DNA from: Salipaludibacillus sp. LMS25
GTDB taxonomy: Bacteria > Bacillota > Bacilli > Bacillales > Salisediminibacteriaceae
Length of the DNA stretch: 64,000 bases
Direction of reading: 5' to 3'
Assembly: GCF_024362805.1 (NCBI RefSeq)
Contig: NZ_CP093299.1
Location: 620,001 to 684,000, forward strand
The notes beneath the pieces are model-generated. The model saw only the letters and a program-made list of their open reading frames with translations, made no database searches and had not been told where the DNA came from. Shown one piece after another: positions 36,664-46,424 of this stretch (position 1 is the first letter of the stretch; every line of letters starts with the position of its first letter). The position numbers and the translations under genes were made by a program.

Positions 36664-39600
36664 TTACACCCTTGGATTTTTTAAATAGACGTTCTTAGTC
36701 CCAATTAGGCTTTTTAGTCTATTAAGAAAGTCCTCGTCATCCGTAACATTCCACATTTCTGACAGTCTAACAGCCTTGTTTGTCGACTGATATTTTAGGA
36801 TGACAGGCACTTCGCCTGGCATATTTTGTAACAGTTCTTTTAAGTCATCTAGTCCTTGTTTTTCCTGAAGATGGGTAATAAATAAATATAAAACAGGTTG
36901 CTGCCTTTCTTTCTCTTTTCGCTTTAGTTCATCAATCGTTACACATTTATCAAGCACTACTTTTTTTATTCCATTATGGAGTTTCACCTTTCCCTCAATA
37001 AAAACTAATTCTCCCCTTTGAACTTTTCCATGCGATGTGTTATACGCTTGTGGAAAAATGGTTATTTCCATTTCTCCAGATTCATCTGATAGACGGATGA
37101 AGGCCATTTGCTCTTTCTTCTTCGTCTGAATGACCCGCACATCCTCAACCATACCTGCCATTCTAACAGTATGATGATCAGACATGCTTTTAATTTTATA
37201 TATCGTCAACCGATCGTATGGACGCAAGATCCCTTTTTCATTTTCTATAGGATGTCCTGACGCATAGAAACCTAACACTTCTTTTTCATATTGAAGACGA
37301 TCTTTAAGGGACAGTGGATTCACGTGAGTATAATGGGGTTTCTGTTCCTCTTCAAAAAATAAAAAGTCCTCACCTTGTCTTAGTTTCTCCTGTTCTTTCT
37401 CACCATATTCAATCGCATCATCCAATGAAGCTAGTAACGTTGCCCGTTCCATATTAAAATCATCAAGAGCTCCTGAAAGAACAAGCGATTCCAACGTCCT
37501 TCTTGTGAGAAGTCTTATAGGTAATCTAGCACAGAGATCAAATATATCTTGAAATATCCCTTTTTTTCTCTCCTGCAGGAGAGCATTGATCGTTTGCACG
37601 CCTACATTTTTAAGAGCTGCTAGCCCAATCCATATGCATTTCTCATATATAGCAAACCCTGCTTCACTTTTATTAATGGACGGCCGTTGCACGTTAATAC
37701 CTTTACGTTTAGCTTCGGCAATATATTCCGCTAATTTATCTTGATGGTGAAGTGACATATCCATTAAACCACTTAAAAATTCTAACGGATAATTAGCTTT
37801 TAAGTAGGCTAATTGGTAAGAAATCATGCTGTACGCTACTGCGTGACTTCTGTTAAATCCATAGTTAGCAAAACGAACGATTAAGTCATATACTTTCTCT
37901 GCTTCGCTTATAGTGTATCCTTGCTCTTTCGCCCCTTCAATAAAGGCTGCTCTCGCTTCCTCTAAGGTTTCCCGCTTCTTTTTTCCAACCGCTCGTCTCA
38001 GCACATCTGCCTGTCCAAGATTAAATCCCGCCATTTGTGACGCAATTTGCATAATCTGTTCTTGATAAATAAGGACACCATACGTTGGCTTTAAAATAGC
38101 GTGCAAATCATCATGGGGATAAGTAACTGGTTCTTCACCGTGTTTCCGTTTAATATAAGCTGGGATGTTTTCCATCGGTCCGGGGCGATATAACGCATTT
38201 ACAGCAACAATATCTTCAAAATTGGAAGGCTTTAACTGATTTAATACGCTTTTCATTCCTGAAGATTCAAGTTGGAAAACACCACTTGTTTCTCCTTCTC
38301 CCAACAAAGCAAATGTTCGCTCATCCTCCAAAGGAAGTGTCGTTATTTGAAGCTCATGTCCAGCGTTTTTTTGCACGAGCTTCCCTATTTTTTCAATAAA
38401 GCTTAAATTCCTCAGCCCGAGAAAATCCATCTTTAATAAGCCAATACTTTCTAAATCCCCCATAGGATATTGGGTTAGCGATAACCCTTCATGCCCTTTC
38501 TGCAAGGGGACTACATCTGTTAATGGCGCCTGACTGATGACGACTCCGGCAGCATGAACCGATGTATGTCTAGGTAAACCCTCGATGTCTGAAGCAATTT
38601 TAAACAGTAATGTTAATTCATCATCCTCCTTGATAAGCTCCTTTAATGTAGGTGATTCACTAACTGCTTGTCTTATACGCAAATTAGGTTTGCTTCTTAT
38701 GAGCTTTGCAACTTTATCAATCTTTACTGGTTCCAGACCTAATACTTTACCTGCATCTCGTATAGCTGCTTTAGCAGCTAGCGTTCCAAACGTCACAATT
38801 TGAGCAACATGGTGCGTGCCATATTTACGAGCCACATAGTGAATGACTTCATCACGTTGCTGGTCAGAAAAATCAATATCGATATCAGGCATAGACACAC
38901 GTTCAGGATTTAAAAATCGTTCGAAAAGTAAACCGTATTTTATTGGATCTACTTGCGTAATTTTCAAAACGTAAGCCACTAATGAGCCGGCTGCTGATCC
39001 ACGACCAGGCCCGGTCAAAATCCCCTTATTATGCGCATAATTCATAAAATCAGCCACAATAAGAAAATAGTCTGAATAATTCATGTCAAAAATAACACGT
39101 AGTTCATAGTCAAGTCGATTCTGGATCTCCTGACTAGGGTTGCCATACCTTTCTTTCAGCCCTTTTTTACAAAGACGTTCTAAAAGTGACTGAGCAGTCT
39201 CCCCATCTTGTACGGGAAACTTCGGTAAAACTGGCTCGCCAAGAGGGATTTCAACATGACAGCGATCCGCTATCTTACCAGATTCTTCTAGCACTTCAGG
39301 CCAAGAGGAAAAGATGTGTTTCATTTCTTCTTCCTCTTTTAAATAGTATTCTTCGGAGGAAACGTGACTTCCTTGTTCCTTCAGTGTTTCTCCTGCCCTA
39401 ATGGCTTCAACTACCCTGTGAGCATCTACTTGTTCTTTTTTTATAAAATGAACATGGTTTGACGCCACTACTTTCGCTTGTTTCTTTAGAGCCCAATCTC
39501 TAACAGCAAGTAATTTTTCCCGTTCTTCTCGCCGCCAATGATTTTGTACTTCAATATACACATTCTCCTCTCCAATTGAGCTTTTAAGATACTTGTACAT

Positions 39601-40053
39601 TTTTTCTGCCTCATGGTGAGCGCCGTTATAGAGGGCCGTTTGGATTTTCCCTTGTTGAAACGGACTAATAACGATGATCCCTTTTAGATCAGCTAGCTCC
39701 TCATATACAAGATACGGTTCATACGCTTCGTCTCTGTTTTGTGCTTCACTTGTTAACTTTAATAAGGTTTGATAACCTTCAACATTTTCCGCCAAAAAAA
39801 TAAGGCGTTCTTCTGCATGACTTCGCGGAGGTAAGCGTCCTTCTGAAACCTTTAATTCCACACCGATAATCGGTTTAATATTATGCGAAAGACATGCTTT
39901 ATAAAAAGGAATGACACCGTACATAGCATCAATATCCGTTAACCCTAACGCCTTAAATTGTTTTTTTGCAGCTGCATCCACGAGATCTTCTACTTTTGCT
40001 GCACTTTGCAGTAGGCTAAATTCACTATGAACGTGCAGATGGACAAAAGCCAT
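36664..40053 (-). CDS. dnaE: DNA polymerase III subunit alpha, DnaE type
   Basis: A 1129-residue C-family replicative polymerase. In Firmicutes it extends RNA primers before hand-off to PolC. The N-terminal PHP domain begins MAFVHLHVHSEFSLLQSAAK. The catalytic acidic residues are in MPDIDIDFSDQQRDEVI, with GPGRGSAAGSLVAY upstream. Later come YRPGPMENIPAYI, GVLIYQEQIMQIA and NYGFNRSHAVAYS, then a helix-hairpin-helix and an OB domain (VRMAGMVEDVRVIQTKKKEQ). I chose the second of two adjacent ATGs because of its spacing from AAGGGGGG. Length is typical for this DnaE type. Confidence 0.97.
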   Translation of the reverse strand: MAFVHLHVHSEFSLLQSAAKVEDLVDAAAKKQFKALGLTDIDAMYGVIPFYKACLSHNIKPIIGVELKVSEGRLPPRSHAEERLIFLAENVEGYQTLLKLTSEAQNRDEAYEPYLVYEELADLKGIIVISPFQQGKIQTALYNGAHHEAEKMYKYLKSSIGEENVYIEVQNHWRREEREKLLAVRDWALKKQAKVVASNHVHFIKKEQVDAHRVVEAIRAGETLKEQGSHVSSEEYYLKEEEEMKHIFSSWPEVLEESGKIADRCHVEIPLGEPVLPKFPVQDGETAQSLLERLCKKGLKERYGNPSQEIQNRLDYELRVIFDMNYSDYFLIVADFMNYAHNKGILTGPGRGSAAGSLVAYVLKITQVDPIKYGLLFERFLNPERVSMPDIDIDFSDQQRDEVIHYVARKYGTHHVAQIVTFGTLAAKAAIRDAGKVLGLEPVKIDKVAKLIRSKPNLRIRQAVSESPTLKELIKEDDELTLLFKIASDIEGLPRHTSVHAAGVVISQAPLTDVVPLQKGHEGLSLTQYPMGDLESIGLLKMDFLGLRNLSFIEKIGKLVQKNAGHELQITTLPLEDERTFALLGEGETSGVFQLESSGMKSVLNQLKPSNFEDIVAVNALYRPGPMENIPAYIKRKHGEEPVTYPHDDLHAILKPTYGVLIYQEQIMQIASQMAGFNLGQADVLRRAVGKKKRETLEEARAAFIEGAKEQGYTISEAEKVYDLIVRFANYGFNRSHAVAYSMISYQLAYLKANYPLEFLSGLMDMSLHHQDKLAEYIAEAKRKGINVQRPSINKSEAGFAIYEKCIWIGLAALKNVGVQTINALLQERKKGIFQDIFDLCARLPIRLLTRRTLESLVLSGALDDFNMERATLLASLDDAIEYGEKEQEKLRQGEDFLFFEEEQKPHYTHVNPLSLKDRLQYEKEVLGFYASGHPIENEKGILRPYDRLTIYKIKSMSDHHTVRMAGMVEDVRVIQTKKKEQMAFIRLSDESGEMEITIFPQAYNTSHGKVQRGELVFIEGKVKLHNGIKKVVLDKCVTIDELKRKEKERQQPVLYLFITHLQEKQGLDDLKELLQNMPGEVPVILKYQSTNKAVRLSEMWNVTDDEDFLNRLKSLIGTKNVYLKNPRV

Positions 40054-40126
40054 CATAGTCCCCCCTTAAATGCCAGTTAATCCTTTATTTTCTATGTTAA
40101 ATACTACTTTTAACTGCCTGTTTTTT

Positions 40127-40284
40127 ATAAAGCTAAGCTTCAATCAGTGGGCGTTTTCCTTCATCCCCCACTGATTGCTCGTTTAACTTATGGGACCTTT
40201 AGGTGCAGTTTATCTCCCACCTAAACTTGTCGACCTTCTTAAGTTTTCAGGTGGGGGTTTTACTGCCCCTTAAGAGTGGGATAA
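40127..40284 (+). repeat. Family A interspersed repeat, copy 6
   Basis: Full-length copy between the divergent dnaE and ytrH. The second stem is intact apart from minor changes (AGGTGCAGT on the left). Confidence 0.92.
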
Positions 40285-40411
40285 AACGCCCCTTCAATGG
40301 GAGTTTTCGTCCTTCTTCCACTGATTGGTAGTTGCGTGTTATCTCACCCCTATATAGATGTATCTCTCTATTTTGACACGGGCATTTTTCCCACGATGAC
40401 CTGTGACAAAT
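40281..40411 (+). repeat. Family B interspersed repeat, copy 7
   Basis: Follows the family A copy directly, sharing its GATAAAACGCCCCTTCAAT junction, as at 1.05 kb. It shows TTCCACTGATTGGTAGTTG, TATCTCACCCCTATATAGAT and GACCTGTGACAAAT. The outer stem has decayed. Confidence 0.8.
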
Positions 40412-40464
40412 AGTCTATGCATAAGTATATACCAAACATACGTTTGTTTCACTGTTAATTTGTT

Positions 40465-40494
40465 GTCATATGGGTTGTAGATTGTCCATAAGTA
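40465..40494 (+). promoter_or_regulatory. Putative SigE-type promoter of ytrH-ytrI
   Basis: GTCATAT, a 15-base spacer and CATAAGTA resemble the sporulation SigE consensus. B. subtilis ytrHI is SigE dependent. The match is partial. Confidence 0.45.
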
Positions 40495-40528
40495 TAGATT
40501 ATGAGCCAGTTCCCAAGGAGGATTTACC

Positions 40529-40861
40529 ATGGATAAAGACTTTCTTGCAACACTTGTTATAGATTTCTTCGTAGCCTTCGGTGTCATAATCGGCGGTACG
40601 ATCATCGGTGGCATTGGAGCCTATCTTATTGGCAAACCTCCTCTATCTATTATGTATGATTTAGCCTCCAGTTTAAAGATTTGGGCTCTCGTAGCTGCTA
40701 TCGGTGGGACATTCGATGCCATCTCCACACTAGAGCGGGGGATTTTCGAAGGGACACATGCTGATATTGCTAAAACATTGATCATGATATTCGCGGCCCT
40801 GTCAGGCGCACATAGCGGGACGGTTTTGATTCAGTGGATCACCCAAGAGGGTATAAAATGA
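40529..40861 (+). CDS. ytrH: Sporulation membrane protein YtrH
   Basis: A 110-residue membrane protein with three predicted helices. The first is glycine and isoleucine rich (FGVIIGGTIIGGIGAYLIGK), and a conserved loop, GGTFDAISTLERGIFEG, precedes the last helix. It belongs to the YtrH family required for efficient sporulation in Bacillus, made in the mother cell under SigE. AAGGAGGA lies before the ATG. Its TGA overlaps the ytrI ATG (ATGA), so translation is coupled. Confidence 0.9.
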   Translation: MDKDFLATLVIDFFVAFGVIIGGTIIGGIGAYLIGKPPLSIMYDLASSLKIWALVAAIGGTFDAISTLERGIFEGTHADIAKTLIMIFAALSGAHSGTVLIQWITQEGIK

Positions 40862-41361
40862 GAATTCCTCCTTTATACCGAGATAAAAGCTGGCAGCGAT
40901 TCTTTGCTGGTTTTTTTCTCGGCATCATCATCGGTTGGGTATTTTTTCTTTTTCAATTCGGCACTGTTCATGAAAATCTCTTATTAGAAATTGGTAATCA
41001 ACAAGCAATCATTGACAAACACGAGAAAACAATAGAGATTTTACGTGAAGATCAAGATAAACAAAATAGAGAAAATCAACAACTGTTAACTGTTCAGGAT
41101 ATTCGTATTGAATTTATTAATGAGACAGAAGTGAAGCTGAGCGAATTAACCTTACATGAACTAAGAGATTCAGTGGAAAGTGAATTAGAGAACGTCCGTA
41201 ACAAAAATATTGAATCCGTTGCAAATTCGAGGGAATTTTTATTAAAAACTGTAGAAAACAAAATATTTATTATTAATGATAAACGTTTCCAGCTAAAAGT
41301 TGAACAGCTGTTTCTTTTCACGACACTAGAAATGCATGTCATGATCGTGTCTGCCGATTAA
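40858..41361 (+). CDS. ytrI: Sporulation membrane protein YtrI
   Basis: A 167-residue single-pass membrane protein. It begins MRIPPLYRDKSWQRFFAGFF, with one helix at about 17-37 (FLGIIIGWVFFLFQFG). A coiled-coil stretch follows (ENLLLEIGNQQAIIDKHEKT and after), then an extracytoplasmic alpha/beta part. The start overlaps the stop of ytrH. It is the partner of YtrH in the SigE regulon of B. subtilis, and the length equals that protein's. Confidence 0.9.
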   Translation: MRIPPLYRDKSWQRFFAGFFLGIIIGWVFFLFQFGTVHENLLLEIGNQQAIIDKHEKTIEILREDQDKQNRENQQLLTVQDIRIEFINETEVKLSELTLHELRDSVESELENVRNKNIESVANSREFLLKTVENKIFIINDKRFQLKVEQLFLFTTLEMHVMIVSAD

Positions 41362-41505
41362 TGTCGGAATGAGTCTCGCTCAACATCACCCATACTTATT
41401 ATTCATAACATAGCCAACACGTCATATGTCAGTTTTTACAATAAGGTGGGCTTGTACTCTTTTCAGTTAGCGAGCGCCGTTTTTCATGCAAAAACAAAGT
41501 GTAAA

Positions 41506-41562
41506 AAAGAGAGGCATCCCTCAAAATAGCCATGAATGACTTTTTAGGTCCCCTCTCCTCCG
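41506..41562 (-). terminator. Probable terminator of nrnA
   Basis: GAGAGGGGACC near one end pairs imperfectly with GAGGGATGCCTCTC, followed on the minus strand by TTTTTTACAC. The loop is long (about 30 bases). Confidence 0.5.
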
Positions 41563-41664
41563 TTGTAAGTGAACTTTATTCCTTTGTCTATACACTGCTT
41601 ATCATGGGAACTATCGTCTTTAAGATGTCATGACCAGCTAGTATCACGATTAATATCACTGTTA

Positions 41665-42603
41665 CTATTTACAGAGTTGCTCTAATTCCTTTAAGAAAGT
41701 CTCCGTTTCTTCCCACGATGAGAGGGATGCCCCAGATGCCATTGGATGCCCTCCTCCATTGAAACGAGCGGCCAGTTCATGAATTTCCGGCCCTTTAGAA
41801 CGGATTCGAGCTCTAATAACATCTTCTTCTTCTACAAAAAAGACCCACGCTTTTAATCCTTTTAGTGTCGAAAAACTATTAACAATAGAAGCAGCCTCTT
41901 TAGAGGTCACTTGATATGTTTCCAGTACCTGTCTAGGCAAACGGACGACACCAACACCATTATCAGTAACCGTTAATTCTTTTAAGACATATCCTTGTAA
42001 TTTTAAAACCGCTAAGGGTGTCTCATAGAGGTCATCATATAGCTCCAACCGTGAAAAACCCGTTTGAACGAGACGTGCTGCAGCCAAAAAAGTTCTTTCT
42101 GTTGTATTTGGAAAACGGAAGCGCCCTGTATCACCCACTATTCCTGCATACAATAGACGGGCCAGCTCTTGAGTTAATACAGCCCCTTCGTTTTCACATG
42201 CTTCAAACAAGTCAAAAATCATTTCTGATGTTGAACTGGCGTTCGTATCTACCCATCTTAACGTGCCATATGTATCTACGTCAGGGTGGTGGTCTATTTT
42301 AATCACGACGTTTGCGTTAACATAGCGCTGGTCATCGATACGATCTGTATTAGCTGTATCACAAACAATCACCAGTGAACGCTGAAAAATATCATCTTCT
42401 ATCTCATCCATGTGTGCTAGAAAGCCGAGGGATTCTTCCTGCTCTCCTGCAAGGTAAACTGTCTTATGAGGAAATACAGTTTGAATTAAAGTTTTTAATC
42501 CCGCCTGTGAACCAACCGCATCTGGATCAGGACGTACATGACGGTGGATGATGATTGAATCCCATTTCTTTATTTCATTAATAATCGCTTGTTTCATAGT
42601 CAT
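41665..42603 (-). CDS. nrnA: Bifunctional oligoribonuclease/PAP phosphatase NrnA
   Basis: A 312-residue DHH-DHHA1 phosphoesterase that degrades nanoRNA and hydrolyses 3'-phosphoadenosine 5'-phosphate. Motif I is HRHVRPDPDAVGSQ, motif II VCDTAN, motif III KIDHHPD and motif IV GIVGDTGRF. The C-terminal DHHA1 domain has ARIRSKGPEIHELAARF and the substrate loop GGGHPMASGA. It has a GGGAGG binding site nine bases before the ATG. It is B. subtilis YtqI, and lies between ytrHI and ytpI as there. Confidence 0.96.
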   Translation of the reverse strand: MTMKQAIINEIKKWDSIIIHRHVRPDPDAVGSQAGLKTLIQTVFPHKTVYLAGEQEESLGFLAHMDEIEDDIFQRSLVIVCDTANTDRIDDQRYVNANVVIKIDHHPDVDTYGTLRWVDTNASSTSEMIFDLFEACENEGAVLTQELARLLYAGIVGDTGRFRFPNTTERTFLAAARLVQTGFSRLELYDDLYETPLAVLKLQGYVLKELTVTDNGVGVVRLPRQVLETYQVTSKEAASIVNSFSTLKGLKAWVFFVEEEDVIRARIRSKGPEIHELAARFNGGGHPMASGASLSSWEETETFLKELEQLCK

Positions 42604-42734
42604 TATCTCAGTCCTCCCATTACTAGCAACTTCTAAAATAAAAAGAAAAGCCGTTATACTTGTTTGCTTACTTAACTATTGTAGATTACAATGATGGTAA
42701 TGTAGGTTATCTTTAGTTTAAAGGAGCATTCACT

Positions 42735-43040
42735 ATGTTTTTAGTTGCCTTAATTTTCGCCTCTCTCGTTGCCTTTGTCTATTTAAAAGTTCAGCAATCT
42801 CGAGAAGAAGACATACTAGTAAAACGCAGTTACTCGCTTAAAAGCAGTATAGCTATAGGTGTGTTCCTCATATCCTTTGGTATCAACAGTTACATGAGCC
42901 TCCAATCATCTGTAGCCGCTGTTGTAGCACTCATATTCCTTGTTGTTGGAAGTATCAATGTCCTCGTAGGATGGAAACAACTGCGCCTGCTAAAAAACTA
43001 TGCCCAAAAAGAAACATCAACCGAAGGAAATTCGTCTTGA
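42735..43040 (+). CDS. ytpI: YtpI family membrane protein
   Basis: A 101-residue protein with three predicted membrane helices: VALIFASLVAFVYLKV, AIGVFLISFGINSYMSL and AVVALIFLVVGSINVL. The pattern, with basic residues between helices 1 and 2 and GWKQLRLLKNYA at the C-terminus, fits the YtpI family of unknown function. It is transcribed away from nrnA and towards ytoI, the same arrangement as in B. subtilis. Confidence 0.85.
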   Translation: MFLVALIFASLVAFVYLKVQQSREEDILVKRSYSLKSSIAIGVFLISFGINSYMSLQSSVAAVVALIFLVVGSINVLVGWKQLRLLKNYAQKETSTEGNSS

Positions 43041-43042
43041 TA

Positions 43043-43081
43043 TACACAGCATTTTCTTCAACGCTGTGTTTTCATTTTTTT
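43043..43081 (+). terminator. Terminator of ytpI
   Basis: ACACAGC pairs with GCTGTGT around a 12-base loop, followed by TTTCATTTTTTT. It lies between the convergent ytpI and ytoI. Confidence 0.75.
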
Positions 43082-43094
43082 AAATAAGAGATCC

Positions 43095-44414
43095 TTACCT
43101 GTCAATAAGCTGAGCCATGAGCATCGCTTTACCAACGATTTGATCATCATGATAAAGTTCCACATCTACTTTTCCAAATTTCCTCCCGACTTCCAATACT
43201 TTTGGCCTCACTTGCATAACGGATTCAATTTGCACCGGTTTAATAAAAAACAGGGTGATATTTTCTACGACTAAGTCACCTTTTTTATACTTTCGTAGGA
43301 CTCTACTTCCTGCTTCTGTTACAATCGTAGTCATGACACCATACGAAATAGTCCCGAGGTGGTTCGTCATTTGAGGTGTGACCTCTAATTGAAAGGTAAA
43401 GTCCTTCGCAGTCGAAATATCTTCTAAATGTCGAGTCACAAGGTCTTCAATCGTGTCACCTACATGAGGTTGCCTTTGAATCATTTGTAAAGCTTTCAAT
43501 ACATCTTGCCGACTAATAATTCCGATCAGCTTTTTAGAAGAAGCGATAACAGGCAGGAGTTCAATTCCTTCCCATACCATTATGTGAGCGGCGGAAGCTA
43601 CTGACGTTTGGCTCGTGACGGTAATAGGTTGTTTCGTCATGACCTTTTCTATTTCAATAAAAGGGTTAACACCGATAACGTCTTTCGCTGTCACGATCCC
43701 TTGGAGCTTTAATTCGTTGTCGACAATAGGGTATCGGCTGTGATTCGTTTGTTTATTTAATTCGTGCCATTTTTCCACCGTATGAGAAGTCGTTAAATAA
43801 TTTGTTTCTTCAACAGGTATTAAAATATCCTCTACAGATATAATTTCTTTTTTGATCAGTTGATCATAAATCGCTCTATTAATCATGGTCGCTACTGTAA
43901 ACGTATCGTACGTTGTAGAAATAATGGGGAGATCGAGCGAGTCGGCAAGACGTCTTACTTCTTCACTCGTATCAAATCCACCTGTAATGAGAACAGCCGA
44001 ACCTTCTTCAAGAGCTAATTTATGTACTTCTTCCCGATTACCAACGATGAGAAGGTTGCCGGCCTCAATATAACGCATCATGGCATCAGCTTTCATAGCT
44101 CCAATAACAAATTTAGTTAATGTTTTATGAAGACCGTTACGCCCTCCTAACACCGTCCCGTCGATAATATTAATGACTTCAGCGTATGTAAGTCGCTCGA
44201 TGTTATCCTTTTGTTTCTTTTCAATTCTGATCGTTCCCACACGTTCAATTGTACTAACTAATCCTTGATTTTCTGCATCTTTAATTGCTCTATACGCTGT
44301 CCCTTCACTTACATGCAAGACTTTAGCAATGTGCCTAACCGAAATTTTGTTTCCTACGTCTAATGAACGAATGTGCTGTAATATTTGTTCATGCTTTGTC
44401 ATATTAGGGTTCAC
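43095..44414 (-). CDS. ytoI: YtoI: DRTGG, CBS and hotdog-domain regulator
   Basis: A 439-residue multi-domain protein. It has an N-terminal helix-turn-helix (about 5-60, SVRHIAKVLHVSEGTAYRAI) and a DRTGG domain (about 75-185). Two CBS domains follow (about 195-310, with VTAKDVIGVNPF and GIISRQDVLKAL). A C-terminal hotdog thioesterase-like domain ends it (about 335-439, SYGVMTTIVTEAGSRVLRKY). This matches B. subtilis YtoI. The combination suggests a DNA-binding sensor of adenine nucleotides and acyl-CoA; that role is inferred and no target is known. Confidence 0.9.
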   Translation of the reverse strand: MNPNMTKHEQILQHIRSLDVGNKISVRHIAKVLHVSEGTAYRAIKDAENQGLVSTIERVGTIRIEKKQKDNIERLTYAEVINIIDGTVLGGRNGLHKTLTKFVIGAMKADAMMRYIEAGNLLIVGNREEVHKLALEEGSAVLITGGFDTSEEVRRLADSLDLPIISTTYDTFTVATMINRAIYDQLIKKEIISVEDILIPVEETNYLTTSHTVEKWHELNKQTNHSRYPIVDNELKLQGIVTAKDVIGVNPFIEIEKVMTKQPITVTSQTSVASAAHIMVWEGIELLPVIASSKKLIGIISRQDVLKALQMIQRQPHVGDTIEDLVTRHLEDISTAKDFTFQLEVTPQMTNHLGTISYGVMTTIVTEAGSRVLRKYKKGDLVVENITLFFIKPVQIESVMQVRPKVLEVGRKFGKVDVELYHDDQIVGKAMLMAQLIDR

Positions 44415-44617
44415 TCCCTCAAATGTAAACTGTTTACTCTTTCCTCCACGACTGTACTATTACAAGTATAATCGTCAGAACTTTTGACATCAAGCATCAA
44501 TATAGGATTAAATATAATCAATGTCTATCTCTTAACCATTTCAAGGATAGACGAACCGATTAGAACTGATTTTACTTATGTGCACATGACTCACCCTTTG
44601 AGAGGAGGAGACTAAAA

Positions 44618-45283
44618 GTGAAAATGCTTCAGCTAATCCCATTATGTTGCATGTGCGTTATTGTCACAGCATGCAGTGGAGGAAGTCAAGACGTAAATGA
44701 CACAGCCGCTGAAGAGAGTAACCCAGTGGAAGTCATCATAGGTGAAAACCAAGCAGACTTAACGGTGGAAGATTATCAAGCACTAACTGAACAAGCGCTA
44801 GATATTTTTAATGAAGCCACCCCGCTTTACCGACCTAATCGTGATGATGTACTCAGATGGTATGTCCGTTATTATATACAAAAACATGATTATAATGAAA
44901 CTTGGACTGAAGATGACATGTTTGATATGGCTTATGCTCGTCAACAATATGAATCTGCTTGGAAGGAATATGCTGAAAGGGAATACGGAATCGTGATTGC
45001 TGACGAAGATATCGATTCGCGGGCAAATTATAATCTTGAGGTCTATGAAAATGCCTTACCTGCTTCCATTATAGGAATGTCAGAAGGCCTGAATTTGTCT
45101 ATTGAAGAGTTTATGCTCAATTTCGATCGTGATTATGCAGAAAGGGCTTTAATCTGGGAAGAACTAATGCCCTTACTTGAACAAAAATACGCTGCGGCAG
45201 AAGCATCAAGGTTAGATGGTGTTTACTTAGGTAGACAGTACAAACAGGAAGTGCTGAACTACATGCAAAGTAGGCATACTTAG
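44618..45283 (+). CDS. Putative lipoprotein of unknown function
   Basis: A 221-residue protein not recognised as a known family. The start is a GTG with AGGAGG nine bases before it. The signal peptide ends in a lipobox V-T-A-C with Cys19 (VIVTACSGG), followed by a low-complexity acidic linker. The rest is very acidic and aromatic (EDMFDMAYARQQYESAWKEY), mainly helical, and includes MPLLEQKYAAAEASRLDG. It should be attached to the outer face of the membrane. It stands alone between ytoI and ytkL, and a reversed family A repeat lies just downstream. Confidence 0.75.
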   Translation: MKMLQLIPLCCMCVIVTACSGGSQDVNDTAAEESNPVEVIIGENQADLTVEDYQALTEQALDIFNEATPLYRPNRDDVLRWYVRYYIQKHDYNETWTEDDMFDMAYARQQYESAWKEYAEREYGIVIADEDIDSRANYNLEVYENALPASIIGMSEGLNLSIEEFMLNFDRDYAERALIWEELMPLLEQKYAAAEASRLDGVYLGRQYKQEVLNYMQSRHT

Positions 45284-45341
45284 CTCTCAACCTCTTTGTT
45301 CTGCATGCCTCTTCTTATTGCACAAGCAACTAACACTTTTA

Positions 45342-45492
45342 TTTAGCCCACTCTTAAGGGGCAGTAAAACCCCCACCACAAAACTTAAGAAGGTCGAAAC
45401 GTTTAGGTGGGGGTAAACTGCCCCTAAAGGTCCCATAAGTTAAACGAACAATCAGTGGGGGATGAAGGAAACTGATTGAAGCTTAGCTTTAT
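45342..45492 (-). repeat. Family A interspersed repeat, copy 7 (reverse)
   Basis: The only reversed family A copy. The second stem is complete on the minus strand (CCCCCACCT with GGTGGGGG). The first hairpin has lost part of its left arm. It lies between convergent genes, where its hairpin could act as a terminator. Confidence 0.9.
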
Positions 45493-45525
45493 ATTTCAAG
45501 TTAAATGAAAGAGTCTCTTATTTTA

Positions 45526-45566
45526 AAACGAGCTGATACCTTTATTAGACGGCTGTCAGCTCGTTA
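45526..45566. terminator. Terminator of ytkL
   Basis: AACGAGCTGA pairs with TCAGCTCGTT. On the minus strand it is followed by TTAAAATAAG, and on the plus strand by ATTATG. Confidence 0.65.
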
Positions 45567-45605
45567 TTATGTTCAGTTTGTAACACCTAGCTAACACGTG
45601 CCCTC

Positions 45606-46292
45606 CTAAGTTAGCTCCAGTTCTTCTCCAGCCTTTAATGCTACCCCTTTTCCTGGGCTCACTTTATTAACAAATGCTTCTGGATCTTGTTGAATAACTG
45701 GGAACGTATTATAGTGAATGGGTACAACCTGTTTAGCACCTAACCATTTGGCTGCCAGTAAGGCATCCTCTGGTCCCATTGTAAAGTTATTACCGATTGG
45801 CAAAAAGGCTAAATCAATGTCATCCCTTTCCCCTATTAACTTCATATCAGAAAATAGTCCTGTATCTCCTGCGTGATAGATTGTTTTCCCTTCAGCTGAA
45901 AATAAAATTCCCGCCGGCATGCCCGTATAGACGATACGCTTATTTTCTTCCTCCGTGTATGAAGAACCATGAAAGGCTTGCGTCAGTTTGACTTTCCCAA
46001 AGCCAAATTCATATGAACCACCAATATGCATTTGATGTACATTAAGGCCCTTCCACCCTAAATATGTGCCTAATTCAAAGGGGGCAATAACTAAAGCGTC
46101 ATTTCTTTTGGCAATCTCGATCGTATCTCCAACATGGTCATTATGACCATGCGTTAATAAAATCACATCTGCCTTCGTATTGTCTGCTTCAAGATCCGTC
46201 ATGCCATTCCCTGTAATAAACGGATCTATGAGAATATTGGTCCCGTTCGTCTCAATCTTTACAATAGAATGCCCATGATAAGATACCTTCAT
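45606..46292 (-). CDS. ytkL: Metal-dependent hydrolase, UPF0173 (YtkL)
   Basis: A 228-residue metallo-beta-lactamase-fold hydrolase. Metal ligands are in HGHSIVKIE near the N-terminus, the core [12 protein letters not shown] (HxHxDH), YHAGDTGLF and the last His in [10 protein letters not shown]. This is the UPF0173 family, called YtkL in B. subtilis; the substrate is unknown. It lies next to the ytoI region and reads towards the lipoprotein gene. Confidence 0.92.
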   Translation of the reverse strand: MKVSYHGHSIVKIETNGTNILIDPFITGNGMTDLEADNTKADVILLTHGHNDHVGDTIEIAKRNDALVIAPFELGTYLGWKGLNVHQMHIGGSYEFGFGKVKLTQAFHGSSYTEEENKRIVYTGMPAGILFSAEGKTIYHAGDTGLFSDMKLIGERDDIDLAFLPIGNNFTMGPEDALLAAKWLGAKQVVPIHYNTFPVIQQDPEAFVNKVSPGKGVALKAGEELELT

Positions 46293-46424
46293 ACATGTCC
46301 TCTCCTTTATAAAATAGTTCTCTTTACCTCTTACCCTGGTTTTTCTCCCATTATGCTTTTATTTGATATAACAGGATAGAAATCCTTCATTTCTCTCTCA
46401 TTTATCACGTAAGTTTAATTCATG

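Noticed and set aside
41395..41500. Eighth family C copy downstream of ytrI
   Set aside because: Only a few short words agree and their order is not kept.
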